Assembly (NCBI GenBank): GCA_029237695.1
Contig: CM055278.1
Span: 69,059,188-69,123,187 of the forward strand
From: Conchocele bisecta
Taxonomy: Eukaryota; Mollusca; Bivalvia; Lucinida; Thyasiridae
Reading direction: 5' to 3'
DNA: 64,000 nucleotides
Shown piece by piece: positions 13,126-22,950 of the stretch (the first letter of the stretch is position 1; each line of letters opens with the position of its first letter). The notes under the pieces were generated by a model. The model saw only the letters and a program-made list of their open reading frames with translations, was not told where the DNA came from and searched no databases. A program made the position numbers and the translations under genes.

Positions 13126-13605
13126 GAATGTATATGCATATGCATTCTATGTATATGTTCAATAATAAAACATCACCTCACGCATTTTCGAATTTCGAGC
13201 TCAGCATGAGGGATCTGACAATAGTTTATTTGGAAGTTATTTAGAGTTAAAACCACCCACCCTAGTCTCTACCTCCGTGTATATGGAGGATGAGACAGTT
13301 GGGTCAGGGTATACATATGTGTATAAACTTTGAATGAAAATTGCGAAAAACAGCAGTCCTCCCCCACTCAAATGGGCATATCGGCTCGCATACAAAATCA
13401 TCGATATTTTTTGTTATAAAATGCATAAACCCGAATTTACGACAAATATTATCTAAAAATATACATATACAACTTGTATAATCATTCGTTGTGACATGCT
13501 CACCATAACCATGCCATATGTGTCTTGAAATTGATATCGATTGTTACCTCTTGTATTCGTTCATGTAACGAACTGAGTGAAATAAAGGTATAAAAAAAAA
13601 AAAAA
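13126..13605 (+). terminator. LINE 3' tail with polyadenylation signal and poly(A) tract
   Basis: Unique sequence follows the array and ends in GTGAAATAAAGGTAT followed by 14 A residues. The AATAAA at 13581-13586 is a canonical polyadenylation signal 6-10 bases before the A tract, as in a copied LINE transcript. Confidence 0.7.
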
Positions 13606-13629
13606 TGTACCTTTAAACCTAGAGTGCTA

Positions 13630-14110
13630 CATTCCAGGTGATAATATAGGGAGACATGTTTTTCTTTATTCTTTCAATCTGACATTTTTCTGGCAAAATG
13701 AATATTGATTTACCATTACCAGACGTACTAATTGACATTATTATACTTTTTATATCAAACGCGAAATGCCAGTTTGATATCAGGGGCGATAACCGGGTTT
13801 CCTTAAAATGATAACGGAAGCAACTATTTATTCCATTTATTTATTTGTTGATGTGCAATATCATACTTTATGATATGTCGATACAAATATTTATTTATCA
13901 TTTAGTTGATATAAATAATTTAAAAATACTGCATCATTTGCATATGGAACTAGCTTGATACCACCACGAGTCTCTATGAGTACATTACAGATTACTAAAT
14001 AATTATATCTGTGTAGCTGGCACTCGTAATTTTTAAAAGTGGTGGACTAGTTGCAATTATACACTTATTTAAGTTCCATAAAGAAAAGTTTTTACCTACT
14101 AGATGGGACC
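13630..14110 (-). mobile_element. MITE family A-related copy (longer variant)
   Basis: Runs in reverse orientation relative to 21552-22058. Shared blocks include AATATAGGGAGACA, TTTCTGGCAAAATGAATATT, TCATTTGCATATG, TTATATCTGTGTAGCTGGCA and CACTTATTTAAG. The right edge reads CTACTAGATGGGACCCCA instead of the GTGGGCATGTACCT end of the short variant. Non-coding. Confidence 0.7.
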
Positions 14111-14780
14111 CCAGCTTCAACAATAATTAAATCTATATTTTAATTAGTCAAGATCCAGAGCAGAATGGGTGAGGTTATTGGAAATTAGGTCCCACAACAT
14201 CCATAAGAAAAATGAAAGTAGCAGAGAATAGCAAAATGTGTGGTAATTATAGACTGTGTCCACAAAATGCGCAAAGAAATAATTATTTAAAGGTATTGGG
14301 TCTCAGCTATGCCGAAAAATTGGTGAAATAGAATTTAAAAAAATAGTTTCATTGTAGATTTGTATCGTATTTCAGAGCATAATTGTACATTTACGTCGCC
14401 TGTAAAAACTGGCTAGTTATTTTTCAGTATAATAATAAAAAAAATTCAATCGATGGTAGCTAAATAATTTTATTTAAATTAATTACCATAACTCATTTCT
14501 AAATTTGAAATAGTATTATCATTTCACAACAAAAAATAAAGATTTTTGTTCTAAATGATATATGAATTGCGAAAATGCCAAATTATGTCAAGCCAAATGA
14601 TCTCCCCTGACTATCACAGAGTCTGATAGCATGCACTTGAATATTACTGCATGTCTTTGGGAATGTGATCAAATAAAACGGTGAAACTGATTTATACATT
14701 TACTGTGCATGAAGCAAGAAAAAAACAATACACATATTGATTATCTGAATCAGTTGGAAATGTTTTATTTTCAATATTTC
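14111..14780. other. No gene recognised
   Basis: AT-rich DNA without a domain-bearing open frame; nothing supported beyond short frames. Confidence 0.5.
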
Positions 14781-14785
14781 TCGAT

Positions 14786-14848
14786 AAAAACCTGCTTTGA
14801 CAGCGCATGAGAATCGTCTCCACTGTGCTGTCAAAACAGGTTTTTTTA
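14786..14848. repeat. Imperfect hairpin, family B (AAACATGTTTTGACAGC type)
   Basis: AAAAACCTGCTTTGACAGC is complementary, with few mismatches, to GCTGTCAAAACAGGTTTTTT about 40 bases later. It is related to the perfect palindrome at 35614-35700 and to the diverged copy near 44800-44940; it shares the downstream motif AACAGCAGACGAC with the latter. Confidence 0.7.
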
Positions 14849-14984
14849 TTCAAAATTAAGGCAAAAATGAAAAACAGCAGACGACTATTTTCTTCTCCCG
14901 CGTAGTGAGGTTTAAATTACGTTTGTGAGTTGATACTTTATAATTACGAATTCCGTCGTGCATAAAGATGCGGAGACTTGAGTG

Positions 14985-15460
14985 AAGTCATTATGTGGCT
15001 GTGACTGAAAAGCATGAGGTTTATGAGATTTGTGACCAGTGTAGCTCCTGATCAATATAACACTAATGTAGCCTGATAACGATCTATATTGCTTGCGGCT
15101 GGGAAAATGGGGATTATGAGATTTGTGACCAGTGTAGCTCTTGATCAATAGAACACTAATGTAGCCTGATAACGATCTATATTGCTTGTGGCTGTGAAAA
15201 TGGGGATTGTGGGATTTGTGACCAGTGTAGCTCCTGATCGAATAGCACACTCCTGTTGCCTGATAGCGATCTATATTGCTTGTTAGATACATGACGGGTG
15301 TTTCATTAGTGCACATGCTGATATGGGTCTACACTGGTCGCAAATTTCATTAGCCCCATTTCTTCCGTGTGCTTGTGACTGGGAATATGGGGCTTATGGG
15401 ATTTGCTACTATTGTAGATCAAATAGCACGCTTCTGTAGCTTGATATAGGTTTATAGTGT
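14985..15460. repeat. Tandem repeat, ~93-bp unit, 3 good plus 1 diverged copy
   Basis: TTTGTGACCAGTGTAGCTC recurs near 15030, 15123 and 15216 (period about 93 bp), each with TGATAACGATCTATATTGC or a close variant and GAAAATGGGGATT. A diverged fourth unit lies at about 15365-15455. The minus-strand open frame of 134 codons across it is produced by the repeat. Single dispersed copies occur near 24115-24205 and 30470-30760. Confidence 0.85.
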
Positions 15461-15689
15461 GTGTTATTACATTTCAAGCTATTATGTGCAATTATCTGTG
15501 AGAGAAACCCCGTAATTGTCAGATTATAAATGATACACCGTGAAGAGCAGGGGCGTCGGAACAGGTCCGGCAGGTCCGGCCACTGCCGGATCAATAATTT
15601 TGACTTATTTGTAATTCATGTATAAACAAAACGGAATGTAAATATTTGTCTGCATTTTTTCTCATTTCTCATCAACAGTGTACGTATGT

Positions 15690-15887
15690 TGTTACCACTC
15701 AGTCGAACCGTCTCGGTGAGACGTTCCACTATAGGAATGAATGGCCTTTTTGTAGAATTTATCGGGGTATAAACTTGGAAAAGTCGCGGGAATACTGGAC
15801 GAAGGCCGGAAGGCCTCGTCCAGTATTCCCGCGACTTTTCCAAGTTTATATCCCCGATAAATTCAACAAAAAGGCCATTCATTCCTT
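15690..15887. mobile_element. Snapback element: 155-bp near-perfect palindrome
   Basis: From 15733 (AGGAATGAATGGCC) to 15887 (GGCCATTCATTCCT) the two arms of about 75 bp are almost completely complementary, with a centre near GGCC at 15806-15812. The segment just upstream (15690-15725) contains a partial copy of the palindrome seen intact at 32657-32723 (GAACCGTCTCGG). Non-coding; open frames on both strands only reflect the symmetry. Confidence 0.85.
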
Positions 15888-15899
15888 ATAATTCCAGCA

Positions 15900-16320
15900 T
15901 TTGAAATAAATTCATCAAGAAAATGTGTTTATTTTCCGTTTTCTTAAGAATTATTTTAACTGCGCCTCACGGTTACGGAAAGTAGTTCGGCCTGGGAGTT
16001 TACTGGGAAATACATTTTGAACAGAGACTTGCTACGGGCCAATCAAATGTTAGGGAATTGTGTAAATATTTTTGTGCTGGAATTATTGAGTTGTAACAAC
16101 ATATACTTTGGGTGGTTAACGAGGGCACCCAGTCGATTCGCCGGACCAATCTTATGATGCTTCCGGGGTCTCGGAAGAGAACACCCGAAATCACCCGCGT
16201 GCACTCTCCCGCATTCGTTATACAATAAGCACCGCCTAAAAACTCATATCCAGATGCAAACGCCCACGACATATTATAAAATGCATTTTTGTTTGAAAAT
16301 GTTGTTCAGAAATGTAATAA
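15900..16320. other. No gene recognised
   Basis: Short open frames of about 60 and 90 codons on the minus strand overlap each other and show no domain. No repeat was recognised. Confidence 0.45.
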
Positions 16321-16322
16321 AT

Positions 16323-16485
16323 AGGATATTCCATCGTACATGTTTGAATAGCTTGAAATAATATACTTGTGTACGTCGGCTTCCGCGTAAACAACGGAGT
16401 GAGCAAAGCGAACGAGTTGTTTGCGCGGAACTTGCTGCGACGTATATTCGCGTATTATTTCACGCTATTCAAACAAGTACGGTGT
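16323..16485. mobile_element. Hairpin element family C, diverged copy
   Basis: Starts AGGATATTCCATCGTACATG and ends with the complement of TTTGAATAGC. The middle has GAGTGAGCAAAGCGAACGAG, as in the copies at 29450-29616 and 30864-31026. Arms are more diverged than in those copies. Confidence 0.7.
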
Positions 16486-16867
16486 AGTATCAGCTATATT
16501 TTCCACGGCCATGGACATGGACTCGCAAATCCCAGGTTATAATATAGGGAGACACATTTCTTTCGTCCATTCTCTAGATATGACCATTTTTTTCTGGCAA
16601 AATAAACATTCATTTATCATTATCGGACCTGTTAATTGGCATTATTATGCGTTTTATATCGAACGTGAATTGCTACTATTGATATCAGGGGCAATAACCG
16701 AGTTTCTTGAAAAGTTAACAGACACAACTATTTAATATCTATATTTATTGTTTGATGTGCAATGATCATACTTTATAATATATCGAATCAGATGACTCAT
16801 TTAATTGATGCAAATAATTTACAAATGTCCTCATTTGCATATCAAAATATCCTGACACAAACGCGCG

Positions 16868-16966
16868 GCACGGAAACGGGATGTGCTCGACAGAGCCTCG
16901 CCCATCCCGTTTCCTGAGCCTTGCCAGATATTTTTTCCCATTCACGGCACTAACCTACTATTCTCT
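16868..16966 (+). mobile_element. Family E fragment flanked by a 21-bp direct repeat
   Basis: The insert carries CGGAAACGGGATGTGCTCG, its near complement CCCATCCCGTTTCC, GAGCCTTGCCAGATATT and CACGGCACTAACCTACTATT, the same as the right part of the element at 32481-32630. The flanks at 16847-16867 and 16967-16987 are identical over 21 bp (ATATCCTGACACAAACGCGC plus G). Both flanks belong to the host MITE. Confidence 0.75.
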
Positions 16967-17393
16967 ATATCCTGACACAAACGCGCGTCTCTTTCAGTAA
17001 TTTACAGATTAATAAACGATTATATCTGCATTATAGCCGGCACTCGTAATGTTTAGACTGACTCACTCTGGTGGAATACACTTATACACTAATTTATTGC
17101 TTACCCTAGTTTCTCGACCAATGAAAGAACAGCATTTAGTCTCAATTATTCGCATATTGCGACGCTTTCGCCAATATCTATTAAATTACTCATTAAATGT
17201 TCAGCCGCTATTATTTAGAACTTATTTTATTATTTTACGCCTTGTTGTTATCAGTTCACGAGACGCAAAGCATATTATCGCCCACACACGCGTTCACTTC
17301 GTTTCACACCGTCAATCACATACTAGTATAGCGATTTGAAATCACGTTTAGGGGCGGAGCTTCGCGACTAGGCTGGGTAAACAATAAGTACGT

Positions 17394-17456
17394 TATAGTT
17401 CACATATTGAATTTTTAATAAACTGATTTATTAAAAACTAAATATGTGAACTATAA
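17394..17456. repeat. Palindrome, family D terminus (TATAGTTCACATAT)
   Basis: GTTATAGTTCACATATTGAA is complementary to AATATGTGAACTATAAC about 30 bases later. Related ends GTTATTGTTCACATAT flank the element at 23221-23394 and occur singly near 19508. Confidence 0.75.
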
Positions 17457-17515
17457 CTGTTACTTAATTCCTATAAAGAATATTGTGTGCCTAATAGATG
17501 GGACGCCAAGTTTAA

Positions 17516-18210
17516 ATCAGAACAAATCCACCAAAGATTTCCCAAAATTGGCTGCTAATTCGAATTTTACTGTAAAGTTTATTTTTCCACTTACGAATTT
17601 CTTAATCGTGCGAAGTTCAGTGAGGCCATGTTTCATCCAAACTTCGTAAGACTAAGAAGTTTGTAAGTAAACCATTCAAATTGACAACGTCATTAGCACT
17701 GACATCTGATTTTGACAAATAGTTTGTGGACGTGTTCTCATTTAATGAGTTATACATGTGGGTGGAAAATTGCAGCATTTAACTAAGTGAACCGCGTTAA
17801 TGCAATAATAAATCCGACCGTGTTTTTTGTCGTACGAAGTTTAATGAAACGTGACAGACTCTCACCGAACTAAACGACACAGCCTCACATGTACATACAT
17901 ATATCATAGTCAAGGTGTATGATCACGTGGTACTAACAACGTGGTACTGCGTCATATTTCACGGCTCACGTCTTATTCTGTCAGACTTACGTCTAACAAT
18001 CACCAGTTGAGTTGTACTAAACAACTGGCATGCGCATTAACCATCACCCCTCCCCCCCCCCCCCGCCCCTAAGTAACTGGAACGGATTTTGATATGTTAA
18101 TTTTGCAACAAATCAAATCGTCACAAAATCATTTTCAGACACGTCGATTTATGAAAAGGGGTGTTTTTGTTCTTAAAAAATATGAAAATTACTTGCAAAA
18201 AGTGCAGATC
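17516..18210. other. No gene; half copy of the 205-550 MITE
   Basis: GTCAAGGTGTATGATCACGTG near 17911 matches the right end of the MITE at 205-550, but no partner end was found nearby. A C-rich homopolymer tract lies at about 18048-18065. Nothing coding is supported. Confidence 0.5.
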
Positions 18211-18212
18211 CT

Positions 18213-18243
18213 GATGAGACGGCTCGTCACGAGCCGTCTCATC
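18213..18243. repeat. Perfect 15-bp-arm palindrome
   Basis: GATGAGACGGCTCGT, one C, then ACGAGCCGTCTCATC. It would form a very stable short hairpin. No T-run follows, and this is eukaryotic DNA, so a bacterial-type terminator reading is not favoured. Confidence 0.9.
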
Positions 18244-18423
18244 TCGATCTAGACTGTTTGTCAATACCACTATACAGGACTGTGGTGTTGAAAGGGTTAA
18301 ACAGTAACGAACTTACACGAACAGCATAACGTTTGCTGAAATATATTAAGTGAATTCAATGGTCAAAGATACACTGAACATACGTACAAAAGAGGCATAC
18401 ATATGTGATAATGTATGTATGTA

Positions 18424-18706
18424 GTGGAGCGCCGTGGCGTAATGGTTAGTGTGTCGGACTACTGATCCAAGGGTCGTGGGGTCAAGCCTGGCTAGCGGCG
18501 TGCGTTGTGTCCTTGAGCAAGACACTTTATCCACACTGCTCCAGTTCACCCATCTGTAAATGGGTACCGATAATTCGTAGTTGCTCTGTAAATACGAATT
18601 ACCGGCTTCTCTAAAAAATCTCTACGTCCGTTCTTTCTCCCATTCTTGGGAGACGGCATGCAAGGTCCTAGAGCCAGTGCCGCCGTTAAATATAAGAGAA
18701 ATAAAT
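18424..18706 (+). mobile_element. tRNA-derived SINE, copy 1
   Basis: The head is tRNA-like, with an A-box-like GGCGTAATGGTTAG and a degraded B box (GTGGGGTCAAGCC; GTGGGTTCGAGCC in copy 2), i.e. an internal RNA polymerase III promoter. A conserved middle follows (TGTCCTTGAGCAAGACACTT), then a body ending GCCGTTAAATATAAG plus an A-rich tail. A likely target duplication TGATAATGTATGT / TGATAATGTGTGT flanks it (about 18408 and 18707). It is about 93 percent identical by eye to the copy at 40164-40446. SINEs depend on LINE enzymes; which LINE serves it is unknown. Confidence 0.85.
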
Positions 18707-18719
18707 GATAATGTGTGTC

Positions 18720-19050
18720 GTATATCCCGCCGTTCTATCGGCGCACCCCTTCAGGCCATAAGACAGGACGGGTAGTAGCATACATATAGTGCACTATGTG
18801 TAATGACATGTTATCAGTTAATACAGCGTGTGTCCGATAGGAAACTGATATCAACGTCTTAAGGACATCGTACATTTATATATATAATACTATCACCGAT
18901 TCAAAGATACTTACGTGTAACACATGTTACACACAAGTACACACCCAGTCAAATCGTTGCAAAGTCAGGGCTTCCATATGAGTATTACTGATTTATTCAT
19001 GATCTGTTGCTGTTAGTTTCTACTATACTATGGCAAGCCATATGCGAAAT
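18720..19050. other. No gene recognised
   Basis: No open frame with a domain and no repeat recognised. Confidence 0.5.
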
Positions 19051-19054
19051 ATAT

Positions 19055-19375
19055 CCACCTCAGGTTTGAGGTCCAAACCCGGGTTTGAGGAAATTCTGTG
19101 CAAACGGATACCTCAAACATGGGGTTGAGAGCTCAATTCCGGGGTTGAGCAAAAAAGATCAATCGGCGTCGCAATTTGTGGTAATTCTTCAAACTCTTGT
19201 TTGAACAACCCTAGTGAATCAAAGAGTGCCACCGTGATCTCGATTGGTGGTTACTCGCCAATTGCACAATGATTCCTCAAGCCCGGGTTTGAGACATCAA
19301 ACCCGGGTTTGAAGAATTATTGTGCCCATTATTAGCACAATCTCTGATACCCGGGTTCAGGCATGACACCTACAT
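19055..19375. repeat. Cluster of CAAACCCGGGTTTG palindromes
   Basis: The self-complementary core CAAACCCGGGTTTG and variants (CTCAAACATGGGGTTGAG, CTCAATTCCGGGGTTGAG, TTCAAACTCTTGTTTGAA, CTCAAGCCCGGGTTTGAG) occur about eight times in 320 bp. The last copies mirror the first, so the block as a whole looks like an inverted-repeat MITE with repeated sub-palindromes. Non-coding. Confidence 0.75.
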
Positions 19376-20040
19376 TATTAGTATAATAAGTCATATCATT
19401 AAGCGGTAAATAAGTAAGTTAATGAATGTTTCTTTACTCCCTATTGAAAACATCCTTTAACTTACATTTTTTTCACTTACTGATACTTTTAGGTATATTT
19501 AGTATAATTTATTGTTCACATATTGGATTTTAAGGAATTTAATGCGAGGGAGCGCATATTTATAGTTCAGACAAATTTTACTATACATTTCCCATCCGAG
19601 TATATGTTTTCCATTTCCTGTCAAACAATTAATAATTAAATATGGTAATATGTAGCTTATTGAGGTTAGATCCTGCCCTATGTGAAATAATTGTAGCTCG
19701 ATACTGCCAATCGATTGGCTTAGCAAGTATGGTGAACTTTAAGTGCATGTATAGACCGTGGTACATTACTTCAATCTGTGCCCGCAGCGTACAACGCAAA
19801 CAGCACGGACTATGGCAGATATACTAATACAATTGTGTACAAATGCCGTGCCAGTTAAGCAATCAAAGTAAATTAATCCATTTGCATGGTTTGGTGCAGT
19901 GATACATTGCAACGTGATACTCGTCATGGTTGCAATCTGTATAATGAAACTATGACACAACTATGGGTCTTATGATCCAGCATAAGCATAATCAGCAAAT
20001 ATATACATGCTATAATCTAGTCTAGTGATGACAAATTTGT
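19376..20040. other. No gene; family D fragment
   Basis: TTATTGTTCACATATTGGAT near 19509 and TTCCCATCCGAGTATATG near 19587 match family D pieces at 23221-23460. Short open frames on both strands (about 60-75 codons) lack domains. Confidence 0.45.
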
Positions 20041-20042
20041 AG

Positions 20043-20798
20043 CAGTGGCGGATCCAGGATTTCGCCGAAGGGGGGTGGGGTGGGGTGGGGGGGGGAATTG
20101 TTGAAATTTGAACGACTCATTGTCGGTACAAAATGCTAATCAGGGACAGTTTTGGTAATATCTTCTGAACGGGCTCTCTATAGTATCTGGACCTCGATCT
20201 GAAACAATCACTCTCATTTGGCAGCACTTTTCTATTTGTATGCCCCACCGCGATAGTGGAGGGGGCATTTAGTGTTACCCTTGTCCGTCCATCCGTCCGT
20301 CACCAACCTTGTAACTCGTAAAACGTTTAAACCGTACTAGCTACAGACCTGAAACTTGGTATAGCTTCTTTATAATGAGTAGATGTGCAAAGTTCATTTC
20401 GATTCTTAATTCGACGCCCGGGTCATGGAATATCTCCTACTTTTCGACGCAGAATTTCCCAATTTGGCATTATAACTAGTAAAGCTTTTAAACCGTAATA
20501 GCTACATACATGAAACTTGGTATGTAGCTTCCTTATGATGAGTAGATGCGCAAAGTTTATCTCGATTTTGTATTCGACCCACGGGTCATGTATTATCTCC
20601 CCTTTTGGACTTGGGATTTTGCCTCACTTGCTATCAAACTATATGTGGGGCATCCGTGTTCTATCAACACTTGTTCTAGGTTTTACAGAATTAGACAGTG
20701 TCTCAATTGCAAAAGAAAAATCTGGAAAGTTGAAAGAGAGCCGGGCTCCCCGTTGCCCCCCACACACCCCCCCCCCCATGAATCCGCCTCCGCCAATG
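20043..20798. mobile_element. DNA element with CAGTGGCGGATCC ends (hAT-like)
   Basis: Left end CAGTGGCGGATCCAGGA; right end in reverse reads CATTGGCGGAGGCGGATTC. Poly-G/poly-C tracts lie just inside both ends. TGTAG is present on both outer sides, compatible with part of a target duplication. Inside is a diverged internal duplication (ACTCGTAAAACGTTTAAACC at 20315 and a related copy at 20475). Ends of this kind are typical of short non-autonomous elements often assigned to hAT, but the 8-bp duplication is not clear, so the class is tentative. No transposase. Confidence 0.6.
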
Positions 20799-20949
20799 TG
20801 TAGTAGAGCTGCTGGCGAATATTACATATAGCACTTATATAGTTTAACTCACATTTAATACATATGTACGGTTAGGAATACAACAACGTTATCACCACCT
20901 ATTGTCGTTACTTGTACAAGAACATTCGCTCCAAATGCTTTATTGTAAT

Positions 20950-21169
20950 TACAGTGGAGCCTCTCCAAACCGGACACCCTGGGAGGTCCCCAGGGTGTCC
21001 GGTTTGGAGATGTTCCACTATTAAATCAGGCATGTGAGCACTTCGTGACACATTCTAGTGTTTTGTAATCTTGAAAATACATTATAATCGGAGGTACATA
21101 ACAGCGAAACACATCTGAATTAAACATCCATATTTTCCCGAGTGTTCGGTTTAGGGAGGTTCCACTGTA
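20950..21169. mobile_element. MITE with pogo/Tigger-like ends (TA-flanked)
   Basis: Starts TACAGTGGAGCCTCTCC and ends GGGAGGTTCCACTGTA. A nested hairpin made of CAAACCGGACACCCTGGG lies at 20968-21010. TA at both ends fits Tc1/mariner-superfamily insertion; the CAGTGGAACCTC-type terminus is common in pogo/Tigger derivatives. No coding capacity. Confidence 0.75.
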
Positions 21170-21284
21170 TTATTATATTAGAACTGGAATGATAACATAG
21201 ACAAAATGTGAGTATACTTATTTTAAAGAAAATTCAATTACAATTGAAATGTGTATCAATGAACTGTAGCCTATTTCATCAACA

Positions 21285-21532
21285 TTGCAAAGTATACTTA
21301 TCTTGCTAAGTACACTTTGAGGGATAAATTTATTACTTTTTATTATACTGAATGTATTACATTATCACAGCCATTTTGGCTGTGATAATGTAATACATTT
21401 AGTACAATAATTCTGCGCATGTTTAATCATCAAGTATATGCAGGCGTTAGCTCTATATGAAATAATGCATTTCTGGAAAAATAAATGATTACTCCCTCAA
21501 AGTACACTTTGCTAGATAAGTGTGCTTTGCAA
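21285..21532. mobile_element. MITE with 40-bp inverted ends and inner hairpin
   Basis: TTGCAAAGTATACTTATC at the left matches the complement of the right end (GATAAGTGTGCTTTGCAA); both continue through TACACTTTGAGGGA. A central hairpin is made by TGTATTACATTATCACAGCC and its complement near 21355-21403. Element length is 248 bp. A diverged internal piece occurs near 25145-25230. Confidence 0.8.
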
Positions 21533-21551
21533 TTTTTGGCAACCGCCTGCG

Positions 21552-22058
21552 TTAAAGGTACATGCCCACTAACTATTAATTATAGGAATTAAATAAGTGT
21601 ATGATTGTGTCACTATTCCACCAGTTCTAAATATTACGAGTCACCGCTATACAGATATAATCATTCAGTACTATTTATTTTACTGATAGTGACGCGCGTT
21701 GGTATCAGGCTATTTTCATATGCAAATGAGGCATAGTATTTTTTAATTATTTATACTAATTAAATGCGTTATCTGAACAAAATAATATTTTCGACAGATT
21801 ATATAGTATGATAATTGCAAATCAAAAAGTAAATACAGAGTCGATATATAAATAGCAATGTCCGTTAACATTCTAAGGAAACACGGTTGTCGACCCTGAT
21901 ACTAGTTTGGGAAGTTACGTCTGATACAAAATGTATAATACTGCCAATTAATATGTGGGGTAATGGTGAATGAATGTTTATTTTGCCAGAAAATGTCTGA
22001 TATGATCTCTCTGATATAAAGAACATATTGTGCCTACTGAGTGGGCATGTACCTTTAA
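21552..22058 (+). mobile_element. Complete MITE family A copy, TTAA-bounded
   Basis: 507 bp from TTAAAGGTACATGCCCACT to AGTGGGCATGTACCTTTAA. TTAA at both ends could be the target site, as used by piggyBac-type and some other transposases; the terminal bases (AGGTACATG) are not the usual piggyBac CCC start. No transposase open frame. Other copies in this window: 912-1040, 13630-14110, 16525-17515, 28649-29099 and part of 29104-29305. Confidence 0.85.
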
Positions 22059-22138
22059 TCGTGCACAGATTATCAACGTTTCTCAACATCTATTGGCAGT
22101 GCCATCTCGTGATCAAGCAATTTGATTGTCTGAGCCTT

Positions 22139-22510
22139 ATGGAACGCCAAATCGACATAAACTCAAATAATTAATGCTAACTTCAAATAATTAGTGCTCT
22201 CTCTAATTCTATTAGTGCTCTCTCAATTTCAATTAGTGATCTCTCTAATTCAATTTGTGCTCTCTCTAATTCAATTTGAGCTCTCTCTAATTCAATTTCA
22301 TTAATAGAGAGAGCATGAATTAAATTTGAGAGAGCACTAATTGAATTTGAGATATCACTAATTGAATTTGAGAGAGCACAAATTGAATGAGAGAGAGCAC
22401 TAATTTAATTTGAGAGATCACTAATATAATTAGAGAGAGCACTAATTATTTGAAGCTAGCATTAATTATTTGAGTTTTTATTTGAATCTATGTAGATTTG
22501 GCGTTCCATA
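22139..22510. mobile_element. 372-bp snapback MITE with repeated CTCTCTAATT units
   Basis: The ends are TATGGAACGCCAAATC and GATTTGGCGTTCCATA with TA at both edges. The two arms, about 185 bp each, are complementary almost to the centre at about 22320. Each arm is itself made of about seven degenerate 25-bp units of the form ATTAGTGCTCTCTCTAATTC. The whole could fold into one long hairpin. No coding capacity. Confidence 0.9.
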
Positions 22511-22574
22511 GAGCCTGGGCTGTATTACAGCTCAGGATCGTCGAATTAAGTGGCTTGATTTCAAGCATATATTC

Positions 22575-22800
22575 AAGTATTATGTTGAAGGTTCGAGCCA
22601 CTCTCAGACCGATGTGGCCGGTTGGTTAGCCGCCAGCTAGTTAAATATAAGGGTACCAATTGCCTTCCTGCCGGATGCCTGGCATAAAGGATAGGGATTG
22701 GGAAGTACTGATTGTTCGATAGAGTGTCTCATTATAAGTCAAATATGACTGACTGCCCTTTCAAAAGGGGTGACACTATAATAATAATAATAATAATAGA
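22575..22800 (+). repeat. SINE-like segment and (ATA)n microsatellite
   Basis: GTGGCCGGTTGGTTAGCC resembles a tRNA A-box region, and TTAAATATAAGGG resembles the 3' body of the SINEs at 18424 and 40164. GGTTCGAGCC occurs upstream, not in the usual downstream place. A run of ATA repeats ends the segment at 22781-22800. Assignment as a SINE remnant is weak. Confidence 0.35.
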
Positions 22801-22950
22801 GCCAACCGATATGTTTAATATTTCCAAACATCCATTTGTCGTTGTGTACATCGTGCAAAATGTACCGTCTTGGAACGGTCGGTTAATTTGTAATAATACT
22901 ACTACTAGTAAATAAATAAATAAACAAATAAATAAATAAAATAATACAGA

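Larger units (their letters stand above)
4880..13605 (+). mobile_element. Decayed L1-like LINE (non-LTR retrotransposon)
   Basis: In order: a GC-rich 5' region, an ORF1 remnant (5347-7530), an endonuclease/reverse-transcriptase ORF2 remnant (7634-11061), a tandem-repeat 3' region (11150-13125), and a tail with AATAAA at 13581 and 14 A residues at 13592-13605. The 5' limit is uncertain; 4880 is a guess based on base composition. Many frameshifts and stops show it is dead. ORF1 type and ORF2 C-terminus look like L1/Tx1-type elements of marine invertebrates. No convincing target duplication was found, so the 5' end may be truncated or further upstream. Confidence 0.8.
16525..17515 (-). mobile_element. 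MITE family A-related copy, interrupted twice
   Basis: Blocks AATATAGGGAGACACA (16543), TTTCTGGCAAAATAAACATT (16591), CATTTGCATATCAAAATA (16834), TTATATCTGCATTATAGCCGGCA and CCTAATAGATGGGACG (17490) follow the same order as in 13630-14110. The copy is broken by a ~100-bp insert at 16868-16966 and by about 340 bp between 17100 and 17440. Confidence 0.65.

Noticed and set aside
11154..13162. Overlapping open frames of 60-147 codons on both strands
   Set aside because: They repeat the same peptide words every ~142 bp and come from the tandem array, not from genes.
18213..18243. Perfect hairpin as a bacterial-type terminator
   Set aside because: No T run follows, and the introns and LINEs show a eukaryotic genome.
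21552..22058. Firm assignment of MITE family A to piggyBac because of TTAA flanks
   Set aside because: The terminal bases are not the usual piggyBac type, and TTAA may be part of the inverted repeat itself.
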